A DNA stretch of 64,000 nucleotides, taken from NCBI RefSeq assembly GCF_950295315.1, contig NC_080175.1, positions 64,133,353 through 64,197,352 of the forward strand, given 5' to 3'. The notes under the pieces were generated by a model that did no database searches, was not told the DNA's origin, and was given only the letters and a program-made list of their open reading frames with translations. This stretch comes from Erinaceus europaeus (Eukaryota > Chordata > Mammalia > Eulipotyphla > Erinaceidae). A program made the translations under genes and the position numbers. Below, one piece after another: positions 33,833 through 45,590 of the stretch. Positions within the stretch are counted from its first letter, which is position 1. Each line of letters begins with the position of its first letter.

Positions 33833-35295
33833 TATTAATGCATGTTCTTTTAAGTGAGAAGCAATGAAGATCCTAGAAGACAGGAATTATTTCTGGTATT
33901 TGCCTCAGTACTATATTCTCTTCATAAAGCAACTGTTACTGACCTCAGGTTGTTAGGCTCCAGTGTAATAGAATTTAGCATGGGGTCCCTCTATTACTCA
34001 GTCTAGTTTTATTAGCAATTTATGCTTGAGCATAAGGGAAGCAGCATAAACAACAATCCAGTGAACCTACTCTCAAGGGTAGAATGACACCACAGCATGA
34101 ATGGACAGGAGTACGTGGGAAGCATACATACAGAAAGCTATATAGTGAAAGTCTCCAGTCAATACAGATGATATTTAATCTGATAAAGCATTCCAATCAG
34201 ATAAAGTTAGCTGTACAGGCCTAGGTGGATATATAATTCATCTGTTCTGTACAAACGCTTTAGAGATACCTTTTACATGGCACTTCAAGGAAGGTGGCCA
34301 AGTGGTGCATTATTGCCACCTGGAAGTATAGTAAAACAGTCATAGATGTTCTTACATGCATAGGCAAAAGTTGTGTTCAAATTTAATGAAAAAAACAATC
34401 TTATCTATAGTTAGAGAGTGTGGGTATTTAGAAAGAATCAAGTGAAACCTTTTTCTAAGTCTGTCTCAAATTGTGCAATGACTGTATGTATTTTTAAACT
34501 TAAAAGTATGCAGTTTTGGGGGGGAGGGATGGGATATTATCTAGATATAAATTTATCATGAGCACACTGACTTTGAAAAAATATTTTTTTCACTCTCAGA
34601 GTAAGGAGGTAATAATCTCTATCCTTGGCGTGTGAAATTTCTCCATCTTCTAGATGCTTCAGCCCCCTTAACACAGGATAAATAACCCTGATCTCTTCAA
34701 TTTTTCTTTAGATTTTTCTGCCATATAAATTCTCCACACATATATTATTAAATTTATTTTTCATTTGCTAACCTGTCTGATGCTGTTTTGACTATTTTTC
34801 CACTCTTAAGAAAGGCCCAGGAAGAAGCTTTCCCGCTGCCCTGTCACTAATTTTCTGAATTTTCTAAAATTGATAGACGTCGATTTTCTAATCAGAAAAC
34901 AGCATGTGAAAAATGGATTTTCTCTCTTTTTTTATGTGTCAGTATCCTTTGAGATATCAAATAATTTTAGGGGAAAAATACCATAGAGAAAAATAACAGA
35001 AATGTACACCTCATTTCTTATCAGGGATGTTCTTTATGGAAACCACAAGCTCTTAATGTTAACTCTTGTGCTGTGATGAGTTGATAAGAAGCATAGTACT
35101 TACTTTAAAGATAGTGAAGTGACCTAAATCAGAGACAGACATTTTCATTTTGATGAGAAACAAGGTATCACAATTTTAACTAAGGGGAAGGTTGATGAGA
35201 GATTTGGATAAAGCAGCCAGCTAGATCAGCGTGCTGTTTTCCTTAGAATGTATTTGCTAACTAAAGTTTCCGAAGCCATCTATTTACTTTTTTCA
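33833..35295. other. unassigned AT-rich DNA
   Basis: About 1.46 kb. No repeat family recognised and no open frame above noise. A G run (GGGGGGGAGGG) lies at about 34518. Confidence 0.45.
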
Positions 35296-35560
35296 TTATT
35301 TATTTATTTATTCCCTATTGTTGCCCTTGTTGTAATATTGTTGTAGTTCTTATTGTTTTCCTCGTTGTTGGATAGGACAGAGAGAAATGGAGAGGGGTGG
35401 TGAAGACAGAGAGGAGGAGAGAAAGATAGACACCTGCCGACCTGCTTCACCACCTGTGAAATGACTCCCCTGCAGGTGGGGAGCCAGAGGCTAGAACCGG
35501 GATCCTTAAGCCAGTCCTTGGTGCCACGAGTGCTTAACCCGCTGCACTACCACATAGCAA
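35296..35560 (-). mobile_element. tRNA-derived SINE, type 1
   Basis: Minus strand: ATTTATTTATTCCCTATTG tail side at the left, GGACAGAGAGAAATGGAGAG, CACCTGCCGACCTGCTTCAC, CCCCTGCAGGTGGGGAGCC, and the head TAGTGCAGCGGGTTAAGCAC at the right. No clear TSD. Confidence 0.92.
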
Positions 35561-37302
35561 GGCAAGCAACCTACCAAATAAGGTGTTTCCCCCGCTCTTA
35601 AAAATGTTGTATTACTTGCAGCCTGGAAAGTGGTGGTTCTGGTTCATGTTGGTGTAGAGGGACCTAAGCTGGGAGAGAAAATGTTCTGAAGACACCTATT
35701 GTGAGAAGATGAGAAATTATAACCATGTGTTAAATGCTATAGTGTTAACCATTAAGCCTCCACTAGAAAACAAACAAAAACTAACTGCTGAATGTATATA
35801 TGTATCTTCTGTATAAATGATTACTATTATTTTTTGCAGTATACACAGTTCTTATAACTATATAAAATTTCTTAAATATTTCCAATTAATCATTAAATAA
35901 AGAGATCAAATGATGATTAAATAGGAACTAAAATATTAAATCTATTTATACGTTTGTGTACAATATCATACTTTATTTCATTGTGCCTCAACTAATTGTA
36001 CCATTAATATAAATTTGTACATTAGAGTTACTACAGAAATATGCTGAGAGTCCTAAAGGTATACAAGCTGATTAAGTTAGAGAGCTCCTAGGGTGGAGGA
36101 GATCAAAGCAAAAAGCAAATATATGTATCACAGTCAAATCATTATTTCATCTCAAACATTTTAAGCAGGCCACTTAGCTTGAAATTTTCATGATGAAACC
36201 TTAATACAAACACATACAAATATGCTAGTGCTATAATTCAGAATATTTTCTCCCTACAATCTCAGTTGTTAAACGTTTTTCATCTTTGCCACTGGATTAT
36301 TTTCTCAAAGTTTTTATAGGTTCTTTATAGGTTAAGGACTAGTCAGTATCCACTTTTTTCCAAGATGAGGCAAAGATGACATTATCTTTATAGCAGCTGA
36401 AGAGTATTCCACTACATAGATGTAACATAGCTATCTTAGTGCTAGTGTGTCAGTGACTACACTATAATCTGTTAATCTATAATCTGTTAACTATAATCTG
36501 TTAATCATTAATAAGATGATTAAAAAGTTCCTCTTTAGTTTTTCTTGCAATGTTCCTTTTCAAATAGTTCTCTATATGAGTTTTATTTTTAGCACTGTAC
36601 TTAAACTTTCATAGTTTGAATTATTATAGTCTGCATGCTGTTCTCATTCATGACTCACTTTCTGAAAGTCTATTATAGATATACATTTTAATCATTCAGT
36701 TGTAAATTTATAATTAATTTAAATTGTGTCTTTTGATTCTTGTGTTAAGAAATTTTATTTTTTACTTTTTAAAAAATGAGTACATAAATATTGTGCCTTT
36801 TAAAAGTGCCCCTAGTTAAATTAGTCCTATAATCAAAGTAAAATCAAAGTAAAAAGTGAAATTAAACATACATTTAAGTTATGATATTTTTCATATTAAT
36901 TTATTTTAATGACTTACATTGTTCTGTAGGTAACATTTGAATGAAAAATGTTGAGTAATATATTGTTACTATTGTTATCATTTTTATGCAACAAGAGTTA
37001 TCACAGGGACCTGGTGCCTGCAGAGTGATTCCAGCTCTCAAATGCATTAAGGGTATAAAGATGAAAAATAGTGTAGACCAAATAACTCACCTAGATAGTT
37101 AATTAATTTGTATGACCCAAATTCAAACCCAACCACCACCACAATGGAGGAAGCTTCAGTGCTGTGGTATCTTTTTCTCTTTCTGTCTTTCTGTCTCTGT
37201 TTCTAGCTAGAAAAATAAGCCTAGAGTGGTGAAACCCTGGCTATAATATAAGCCCCGAGAAAAGTATAGAAGGCATCTGCTAATATAAAAAATATTTTCT
37301 TT
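35561..37302. other. unassigned AT-rich DNA with a small tandem repeat
   Basis: About 1.7 kb of AT-rich sequence. At about 36462-36505 the unit CTATAATCTGTTAA is repeated three times with slips. Nothing else recognised. Confidence 0.5.
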
Positions 37303-38545
37303 ATAATTTTTTTATTTATAGAATTGTGATGAGACCATAGGATACAAGGGGTAGAGTTTCACACAATTCCCACCATCAGAACTCCCTATCCACATCCGCC
37401 TCACCCACAACCCGAAAACTCTCCTATTCTTTATCCTCTGGGAGTATGGAACCAGTATCATTATGAGGTACAGAAGGTGAAGGGTCTGGCTTCTGTAATT
37501 TCTTCCCTGCTGAACATGGGCATAGGAAGATCTGTCCATACTCCCAGCCTGTCTCTTTCCCTAATAGGGCAGGGCTCAGGGGAAGCAGGGCTCCAGGACA
37601 CATCGGTGGGGTCATCTGCCCAGGGAAGTCCTGCTGGCATTATGGTAGCATCTGGAACCTGGTGGCTAAAAAAGTTAATGTAGAAAGCAGAACAAATTGT
37701 TAACTTTCTACATATGGGGAAAGTGTATAAATATTGTCAACTGTAAATCCCATCGATTTGATCTGGGGCCCATAGTCAGCACAAGAGCCTATGTAGCTAT
37801 AGTATCCCTGTAGGTCTGAGCTCACATGCTATGTTCACGGCTGGGAACATTATAGGTTGCACTAATTTTAAGACCCCTCAAGCTCCCTTCAGAGAATGGA
37901 ACAGTCCTTACCATTGTTAATACACATTGGGGGCCAGGTCCTATAGTACCTCACAAAGGGGACCATTATATTGTTCCTGATGGAGATGGCCAGTGACATT
38001 GGAGAGAAGAATCTGTTAGAGGTCTAAGCCCATTATGTCTGTGTAGGAGTCCCAGGATTCCCTGTGTAGGGCCCCAGGAAGATGGGGTGGTGGCCTGGTA
38101 GTGACCAAAGTGTCATCATTAAAGTATGCCAGTCTCTTGCCCTTATCTAGCTTTTGTAATCCTTATTTAGTCTCACAAGGTTAGCTTTGGAGTGATTGAG
38201 GGAAGTGGAATAGGAAGTAGAGGAGAAGGCTATCTAAGTATAAGTATAAACTATTTGATTAAGTATTTTATGGTGTCTTTTTTAGGTCTTTCGACTTGCT
38301 TGCTGTATTTATTGACTCACTGCAAACTATTGTGTGCTATTGATTTTCAGTGTATATTTTCTCCTAACTTATGGATACATGTACATATGCACTATCTCAT
38401 GGGCTCTACTCTATATCTACGTTTTGAGGCATTGTCAGAAAGTACATCACCCGAAATGGTATCAAAAGTTCTATGAGCTAATAAAGGTCTCACCAGAGTA
38501 TCGAAGCTGGAGGGTTGACAGGATTTTTCTCTTTCTCTATGTGCC
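37303..38545 (-). mobile_element. L1 3' UTR copy, long subtype, with an internal deletion
   Basis: 3' end at the T-rich 37303-37320, terminal block (ACACAATTCCCACCATCAG, GGTCTGGCTTCTGTAATT), then from about 37705 it jumps to TATGGGGAAAGTGTATAAAT, skipping ~150 bp that other long copies have. It continues through GGGGCCCATAGTCAGC and ends near 38545. Copies of minus-strand open frames occur at 37539-37312 and 37615-37424. Confidence 0.85.
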
Positions 38546-39042
38546 ATCCCATCCAATAAGTGAAGAGATTTAATTATTATAATTAAACCAAAATAAGTAC
38601 CCTAGGATTACTTGGGCTTCTAGCCATAGCAACTTATTTAGCTTTTGAATCTATAAGAAGACCTAGCCCAGGCCTGAGGTTAAGTGAATAAATAATTTGG
38701 GAGCACTGAAAGATCATTACTGCTAAGAAAGTTTGATTTCAAGTGAACTATTTTTGGCATCTGAAACCTATATATTACTAAAGCCATCATATACTCTCTG
38801 TTCCATACTGCAATAAAGTTTACATCCCTTAGTAAAATTTGCACTGATCATCTCTTTTTCTCACTGATACTCCACACCCATCTTTATTGATTCTTCTTTC
38901 CTTCATTTCTAGCCTAATCAATAAAGTTCATGGCCACTCAGGCATAACTTTTCTTTCTAATTTCATTCAAAAGCCTGTAAGTGTCTCCATGTATATTTCT
39001 GCTTAATATGACTTTGTTCCTAAAATATTGCTTCTAAAAATA
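38546..39042. other. unassigned AT-rich DNA
   Basis: About 500 bases with nothing recognised. Confidence 0.45.
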
Positions 39043-39298
39043 TCTCCTGGGATTGCAGAGATATCTCACTGGGTAAAGTGGTTGCTTTGTCAGGTGTGTC
39101 AAGCATGTTTGAGGCCTGGCTTCACGTAGGAATGCCATGACACCAGAGAAGTACTGGTGCTATGGGTCTCTCCTTTCCATGTGAACTGCCCCCACCCCAC
39201 CCCTGAAGAAAAAGTCAGCTTGTGAGTGATGAAATTATGTGTGCACAAGTCTGTGGCTCCAGAAATCAACACTTTCTTGCAAAAAAAAAAAAAAAAAC
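39043..39298 (+). mobile_element. older tRNA-type SINE with poly-A tail
   Basis: Plus-strand sequence with a tRNA-like head (GCAGAGATATCTCACTGGGTAAAGTGG), a middle unlike types 1 and 2, and an A17-type tail at about 39280-39297. A worn or distinct SINE family. Confidence 0.6.
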
Positions 39299-40821
39299 AA
39301 ATTCTTTTCCTCATTGTCTTCTCAACATATTGTCCTCTTCTTAGTCAATATTTTTATCTAAGAAATAAGCAAATTTGTCATACATTTTGCTTGCTTTCTG
39401 ACTTTATCTCTATATTTCAAGAAATTATTTGCCCATTATTTTTGTTACATTTCATTTTATATTTTGGCACTTAACTCTTGCTAGAATATCTCACTATTCA
39501 AAATATACAAAGTGTTAACAATTACATACAAATGGTAAACATAAGATGAATGATTCTTTAAAATCTATAACAAAATGGGATATGTAGTATATAAACAAAA
39601 AAGTTCCTAACTCTTAGAATTCCTACAAACAACTACATTTAACTCGTTTACCATTTCCTTCTTCTTGACTCCATTTTTCAGTAACTTCAGCTGTTACTTT
39701 CAGTATTTATGTTTATGTTCTCTATAGCATGCTCCATGCTTTTTTATTTTTAATTAATTATTATCTACTGATTTTTCTATGATAAGTTATGACTACTTTT
39801 ACTCCCACTCAGTACTTTTTCAAAAATTTATTTAAGATATTATAATTAGTAGCAACATTATATGTACAATGGAAACTAAAGGTGACAATATAAATATCAT
39901 GCAAAGATAATTAACATATTTAAGTCATATTTGCTTTCAGTCCATGTTTCAATTTTTTCCAGGCCTTAATTATCAACTTCCAATTTTCTTAAAAAAAAAA
40001 TGCCTGCCTTTGGAAGACTTTCTGATTGCTTTGTAAACCTCCAGCATGAACTTCAATAATAAAGCAAAATCCTCTCAAAACCGATTTTACAGTGATTAAA
40101 TCTCTCAAGTAAATTTATTATGATTGTACATGTTTATAGCTTTTGTCATTGCTGAACCCTCACTACTCCAGGATAGATCAGTGAAGGAAAATAAAGGCAG
40201 AAAAAGTAATTTCAGTTCTTGTATTTTTTTACTCAGCCTGTACTTTCATTTTATAGTTTTCTGGAAACAGAACTGAAATCTGAAATTTGCTGTCTATAGA
40301 AATGTTGAAAACATTTTTCTATGGATTATTTCAGTTTTAATTTGGAGAAGTGAGATTAAATCCTATCAGTTGCTTTTATCCCATTTCATTTTAAGGGATT
40401 TGTTCTCTATCCTAATCATTTGAAAACTTAGGAGAACTTATTTATCTGTAGAGTATTTTATACATTTATTGCTGCTTTATTTTTCATCATGTCAATCTTG
40501 AAATTCATCTTTAATTTCTATATGTCTAGTTTAGAAGTAAGTTACAGATTAACAGAAAGTGAAAAATCTGTAGAGATAGCCATGTATCACCTGGCCATAT
40601 TTAAATAATCACAGTCTTTCAGCTGTATCACATGATCATACCAGAATATTTTCATTTTATGTTACTGTTATCCAGATTAAGGATCTTACAAAAATGTATC
40701 CTTTTAATAGACTCACATTGATGTGTAGTTATGTGAAATTTTATTCTATGTATTTATTTATTTGTGTTACCAATAGACATTTATAGTTAGAAGTGTCCTA
40801 CAACCACAGTAGTACTGTTTT
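39299..40821. other. unassigned AT-rich DNA
   Basis: About 1.5 kb of AT-rich sequence; nothing recognised on either strand. Confidence 0.45.
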
Positions 40822-41031
40822 GTTCAGCGGTGAAGCAATTACGGAAGCCAGACCTCCTACCTTCTGCAACCCACAAAGACCCTGGGTCCATGCTCCCAGA
40901 GGGATAGAGAATGAGAAAGCTATTGGGGAGGGGATGGGATATGGAGATTGGGTGGCGGGAATTGTATGGACTTGTACCCCCCCATCCAATGATTTTGTTT
41001 ATGTCTCCATTCTTTAAAAAATTTAAAAAAA
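40822..41031 (+). mobile_element. short L1 3' end, 5'-truncated
   Basis: Plus-strand last ~210 bp of the short-subtype L1 3' UTR: GAAGCAATTACGGAAGCCAG, CAACCCACAAAGACCCTGGG, GGATATGGAGATTGGGTGGC, ending in an A-rich tail. GATTGGGTGG and CAACCCACAAAGAC group it with L1-A and L1-B, the younger type. Confidence 0.88.
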
Positions 41032-41165
41032 TTATATTAATATTATTCCATTCTCACATTTAATAATTTATTTACATTACTGAGATTATCCCTCAGACTC
41101 AGTGCCTAAGCTACCATCCTGGTATCCTGGTGCATTTTTTTTCCTTTTTCTTTTTTTTTCTTTTA

Positions 41166-41348
<183 letters not shown>

Positions 41349-41350
41349 TA

Positions 41351-41681
41351 TTTTTTTTGCCTCCAGGGTTACTGCCTCAGCTCAGTGCCTGCACCACAAA
41401 TCCACTGCTCCTGGAGACCATTCTTTTTTCCCCTTTTGTTGCCCTTGTTGTTTTATCATTGTTGTTGTTATTATTGTTATTGCTGTCATTGGATAGGACA
41501 GAGAGAAATTGAGAGAGGAGGGGAGACAGAGATGGGGAGAGAAAGACACCTGTAGACCTGCATCATAGCTTGTGAAGAGACTCCCCTGCAGGTGGGGAGC
41601 TGAGGCACCAACCCAGATCCTTAGGCTGGTCCTTGTACTTGCGCCATGTGAGCTTAAAATGCTGTGCTACCGCCCCACTCC
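41351..41681 (-). mobile_element. tRNA-derived SINE, type 1 long form
   Basis: Minus strand: GCCTCCAGGGTTACTGCC module at the left, GGACAGAGAGAAATTGAGAG, CACCTGTAGACCTGCATCAT, and the head GGGCGGTAGCACAGCATTTTAAGC at the right. Its right ~100 bp forms part of the duplication 41584/43267. Confidence 0.92.
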
Positions 41682-41930
41682 CTCCCCCCCCCCTTTTTCT
41701 TTAGTTCATAGAGACAGACAGAAATTGAGAAGGGGAGGGGTTAGAGAGACTGTGGGAAATAAAGACATCTACAGCACTGTTTTACTGCTCATGAAGCTTT
41801 CCTTCTGGAGGTGAATAGCGGAACCTTGAACCCCAGTATGTGAGCAAAGTAATGCATATGTTCTATGTTATATACTAGGTGTGCCAGGGCCCTGTATCAT
41901 GCTTTTTTTTTTCCTTGTCATTATTTGAGC
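41584..41930. repeat. dispersed duplication, copy 1
   Basis: A 347-bp block that recurs at 43267-43614 in the same orientation with only a few differences. It joins the head of one SINE to a whole second SINE, so it is a copy of a compound site and not two separate insertions. Confidence 0.92.
41682..41898 (-). mobile_element. SINE type 2 variant
   Basis: Minus strand: TTAGTTCATAGAGACAGACAG, GCACTGTTTTACTGCTCATG (type 2 core with changes) and a head ending GGTGTGCCAGGGCCC. Fully contained in the 41584-41930 duplicated block. Confidence 0.75.
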
Positions 41931-42241
41931 TTTACTGTTTTCAGCTTACTTTTTCAGGTAGAAAAAAAAAAAAAGACAGAGACAGGGAGAGAGCCAGGTA
42001 AACTATTTTTAGGTGATTATTTTGGGAGATAATTGGGTTTAGGTAAAGTCATATGAGGTGGAACTTTCTGAACAGGACTAATGCCATTATAAAAGAGACT
42101 CTAGAAATGTCTCTCATCCCTGCTACCAGGTGAAAGTGAGTAAAAATACAAGTGCTTAGGAATTAGAATAATATTCACCAGACACTGAATTTGCAAGTGA
42201 CTTGATTTTTAAAACCCCAGCCTCAAGAATTGTGAATCAAA
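41931..42241. other. unassigned sequence
   Basis: About 310 bases with an A13 run at about 41962 and a purine-rich stretch after it; possibly a worn SINE end, otherwise nothing. Confidence 0.4.
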
Positions 42242-42489
42242 TATTTCTGCTGTTTTTTAATTTTTTATTATCTTTATTTGTTTATTTGATAGAGACAGTC
42301 AGAAATCGAGAGGGAAGGGAGGGATAGAGAGGGTGAGAGACAGAGAGAGACACCTGCAGCACTGCTTCACCACTTGTGAAGCTTTCCTCCTGCAGATGGG
42401 GACTGGGGGCTTGAACCCAGGTCCTTGAGCATTGTAACATGTGCACTCAGCCAGGTGCACCACCAGCCAGCCCTATTTCTGCTGTTTTT
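42242..42489 (-). mobile_element. tRNA-derived SINE, type 2, with 16-bp TSD
   Basis: Body 42258-42473: TTTATTTGATAGAGACAGTC, ACACCTGCAGCACTGCTTC, GGGGACTGGGGGCTTGAACC, and the head GGTGGTGCACCTGGCTGAGT on the minus strand. TSD TATTTCTGCTGTTTTT at 42242-42257 and 42474-42489, exact. Best example of the type 2 family here. Confidence 0.95.
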
Positions 42490-42705
42490 AAATCTTCCAG
42501 ATTATAACATTGAATTTATTTATCTTTAAAGGAATAAAAACAATTATCACAGCTTATGAAATTTAGGAATATCTTCACATATGGCTTATTGGAAAGATTA
42601 CATCAAAATTTCCAAAATTAATATTGCTTCACAATTCAACATATTATATGGTCTAATCAATTAAAATATCTGATTTTATTAAATTTAAAATGTAGTTATA
42701 TAGGG

Positions 42706-42830
42706 GCCAAGGAAATAGCATTGCACCTATGCTGAAGAGATCTCAGAGGTTTAATCCCCAGGACCTCCATAAGGCAGAGTTGAATAGGGCTCTTTTATTT
42801 TTAGCTTTAACATGAACCTGGGTCACACTG
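42706..42830 (+). mobile_element. degenerate SINE
   Basis: GGGGCCAAGGAAATAGCATTGCACC... with TTTAATCCCCAGGACC as a worn B-box region. A plus-strand old SINE without a clear tail. Confidence 0.45.
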
Positions 42831-43266
42831 ATCCTTAGTGTGCAAGATCAAATATAAATTACTCTACAGATCTAGGCTACAGTCTTACAAGAATGTTACA
42901 CAAAGATTGATATAGCTGGTGGGAAACTCCAGGAGCTTTAATCTTGGCTCTGTCACAAACCTGCTCTATGACCTTGGCAAGTTAATCTATGACTAGGTGT
43001 TTTTTACAGAAAGATGTGTAGTACCTAGGTATTCTGATAAACCTTTCAGGCCAACACAGTGTAATACACAGAGAAGAGAGAAAGAGCAGGAAAAATACAA
43101 GTTTACAGGCTAAATGGCCTGAAGGGGAACCTGAGGGTATATCCTGTTTACATTTTGAACCTTGAGTTGCAATGAGCATAAACCTCTACTACCACAACAC
43201 TTGATTTAATGTCAACTGTAAAAGGAGTCCCCCAAAGAGGTTTCTATTTCAGAATTAAAGAAAGCA
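42831..43266. other. unassigned sequence
   Basis: About 435 bases with no recognised repeat. A 65-codon minus-strand frame (43179-42982) looks like chance. Confidence 0.4.
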
Positions 43267-43614
43267 CCCTGCAGGTGGGGAGCTGGGGCAACAACCCTGA
43301 TCCTTAGGCTGGTCCTTGTACTTGCGCCATGTACGCTTAAACCGCTGTGCTACCGCCCCACTCCCTTCCCCCCACTCCTTTTTCTTTAGTTCATAGAGAC
43401 AGACAGAAATTGAGAAGGGGAGGGGTTAGAGAGACTGTGGGAAATAGAGACATCTACAGCACTGTTTTACTGCTCATGAAGCTTTCCTTCTGGAGGTGAA
43501 TAGCGGAACCTTGAACCCCAGTATGTGAGCAAAGTAATGCGTATGTTCTATGTTATATACTAGGTGTGCCAGGGCCCTGTATCATGCTTTTTCTTTACTT
43601 ATCATTATTTGGGC
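43267..43614. repeat. dispersed duplication, copy 2 (partial SINE plus SINE type 2 variant)
   Basis: Near-identical to 41584-41930, about 1.68 kb away and in direct orientation. It opens inside a type 1 SINE (CCCTGCAGGTGGGGAGCTGG) with no 3' half of that SINE, proving it was copied as a block. The main difference is the T run after CATGC: shorter here. Confidence 0.92.
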
Positions 43615-44092
43615 CTGTTTATCAGGGAAGATATTAGCATTGAAGCAGGAAATAGCAGTTCTAATTCCTAAGGAATGCATCAGAGGACATAGTAAGAACT
43701 GCTAATAAAGGTATCTGAGAAGAAGTGACAAAGGAAAGACCATTTTTGCTTGCTTTTTTTGCGAATACCTTATGAAACTTCAGGCAGGTGAAAATAAAAT
43801 AGACAATTGGTATATTTTAAGTACATTGAACAACTTCATAGAAATGTAGTGAGAGGTTAAGTGAGATGAGAGGAGGAAAATACTTGAGTAGACACAGAAT
43901 GGTAGAAGTGTCAACAAGAACAGCTTGATTCTGATACTATACGTTGAAAGATACGTCATCTTAGAGTGTTCAGGAAAATTAGTGTTAAATGTCCAGAACA
44001 TTTGTTTCCAATTCATGTTACTTTGGCAGGTGAAGCAGAAGTTAATTGAAGTAGAATTCAGTTGAGTCTTTAGTGCTTCTGGTGAAACTGTT
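43615..44092. other. unassigned sequence
   Basis: About 480 bases, nothing recognised. Confidence 0.45.
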
Positions 44093-44442
44093 ACAATTAC
44101 CCAAACTACTTGGGAGTCCGATGGTAGTTCAGTGGGTTAAACGCACATGGTGCGAAGCACAAGAACTGGCATAGGGATCCCAGTTGGAGCGCCCGACTCC
44201 CCACCGAAGGGGATTCACTTCACAGGAGGTGAAGCAGGTCTGCAGGTGTCTTTCTCTCCCCCTCTGTCTTCCCTTTCTATCTCTATTTCTCTCTGTCCTA
44301 TCCAGCAGCGACATCAATAACAACAGCAATAATAATTACAACAACAATAAAACAATAAGGGCAACAAAAGGGAAAATAAATAAATATAAAAAAATTTAAA
44401 AAGCTATAAAAACAAACAAACAAAAACAATTACCCAAACTAC
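44093..44442 (+). mobile_element. tRNA-derived SINE, type 1, with 17-bp TSD
   Basis: Body 44110-44425: TTGGGAGTCCGATGGTAGTTC head, CAGTGGGTTAAACGC A-box, CACTTCACAGGAGGTGAAGC, ACAACAATAAAACAATAAGG tail followed by AAACAAACAAAC. Exact TSD ACAATTACCCAAACTAC at 44093-44109 and 44426-44442. Confidence 0.96.
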
Positions 44443-44889
44443 AAAGAAAAAAAATGAAGATTGCCAGATTTAGGGTCATAGCTAGAAACCAATGTTAATA
44501 TTTTAAATGGGAAAAACCACTTATTATACACCTAGCAAACACCTAGAACATTTAGTTTTGTTGTTAAAGATGCCATCTTCTCATATGAGTCACCCTTCTT
44601 CTTCCTTGACTACCCTTTCCAAGCCTATTCTATGTGTTAGTTCAAGAACAACAATCTTCAGTTTGTCCCATTTACTTTAGAACTTGTATCCATGCAAATC
44701 CTACATATTTATGTAATTAATTAGGTCCTCTACTAATCTGATAATAAATTGTTTGCTGTATTAGCCAAAGAAAAACAAAAAAGTAGGACATTTAGTGGCA
44801 AACCATGATCGTAACAGATATAGGGGAAAACTTAATGATAAGGTACAGGTAGCATCAAACATAATATTTTATTTTCTTTTTATAATTTT
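44443..44889. other. unassigned AT-rich DNA
   Basis: About 450 bases without recognised features. Confidence 0.45.
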
Positions 44890-45185
44890 AAAGTATTGTA
44901 TTGATTTTATTTTAATGAGAGAGGTAGAGAAGAGGTATATAGACCAGAGCACCACTCAGCTCTAGTGTATGGTGGTGCTGGAGACAAAACCTAGGATCTC
45001 AGGGCCTGGGGCATGGCAGTTTCTTACATGAACATTATGCTGTCTCCCAACCCCAAAGACAGCATGTCAAGGGGCTTACAGGTTGAAGAAACCATCGTTC
45101 TGGTAGAGGTATTGTTCAGGATCAAACTCAGGAACTGATGCCTATGAGTCCAGCATATTACTTACTGTTCTATCTCCCAGGCTAC
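44890..45185 (-). mobile_element. two old SINE copies in tandem
   Basis: 44890-45055 (GAGAGAGGTAGAGAAGAGG, GGTGGTGCTGGAGACAAAACC, CATTATGCTGTCTCCC) and about 45100-45185 (GTATTGTTCAGGATCAAAC, CTGTTCTATCTCCCAGG). Both look like minus-strand tRNA-type SINEs older than types 1 and 2; the same kind is at 52010 and 55552. Confidence 0.6.
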
Positions 45186-45299
45186 AGCAATAATACTCCA
45201 CAAGAAAAATCCTTAGCTGAGGACAAAACAAATTTGACAATTTCTGTAAAAGAAGACATAAAATAATCCCAAGTTATTTTTTTCAGCTATGAGAAAATC

Positions 45300-45590
45300 T
45301 GATATTTTTAGATTTTATTTGTGATTTAATAATGATCATTAAGACTGTGGGCTAAGAATGGTACAATTCCCACCATCAGAGTTGCAGATCCTGTCCCCTC
45401 CATTGGAAGCTTCCCTATTCTTTAGTCCTCTGGAAGTATCAAACATCTTTATGGAGTGAAGAAGGTGGGAGGTCTGGCTTCTTTCTGTAATTGCTTCTTC
45501 ACTGGACATGGATGTTGACCAGTAGATCCATACCCTTAGCTTGTTTCTCTCTTCCCCTAGTGGGATAGCATTTTGGGGACGGGAGGCTGT
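45300..45590 (-). mobile_element. L1 3' end, 5'-truncated, diverged
   Basis: Minus-strand terminal part of the 3' UTR: TTTGTGATTTAATAATGATC as in the copy at 7985, CAATTCCCACCATCAGAG, GGTCTGGCTTC, GTGGGATAGCATTTTGG. Truncated near 45590. Confidence 0.8.

Noticed and set aside
36462..36505. CRISPR-like array
   Set aside because: Three direct 14-bp repeats without spacers in mammalian-type DNA; a small slippage repeat.
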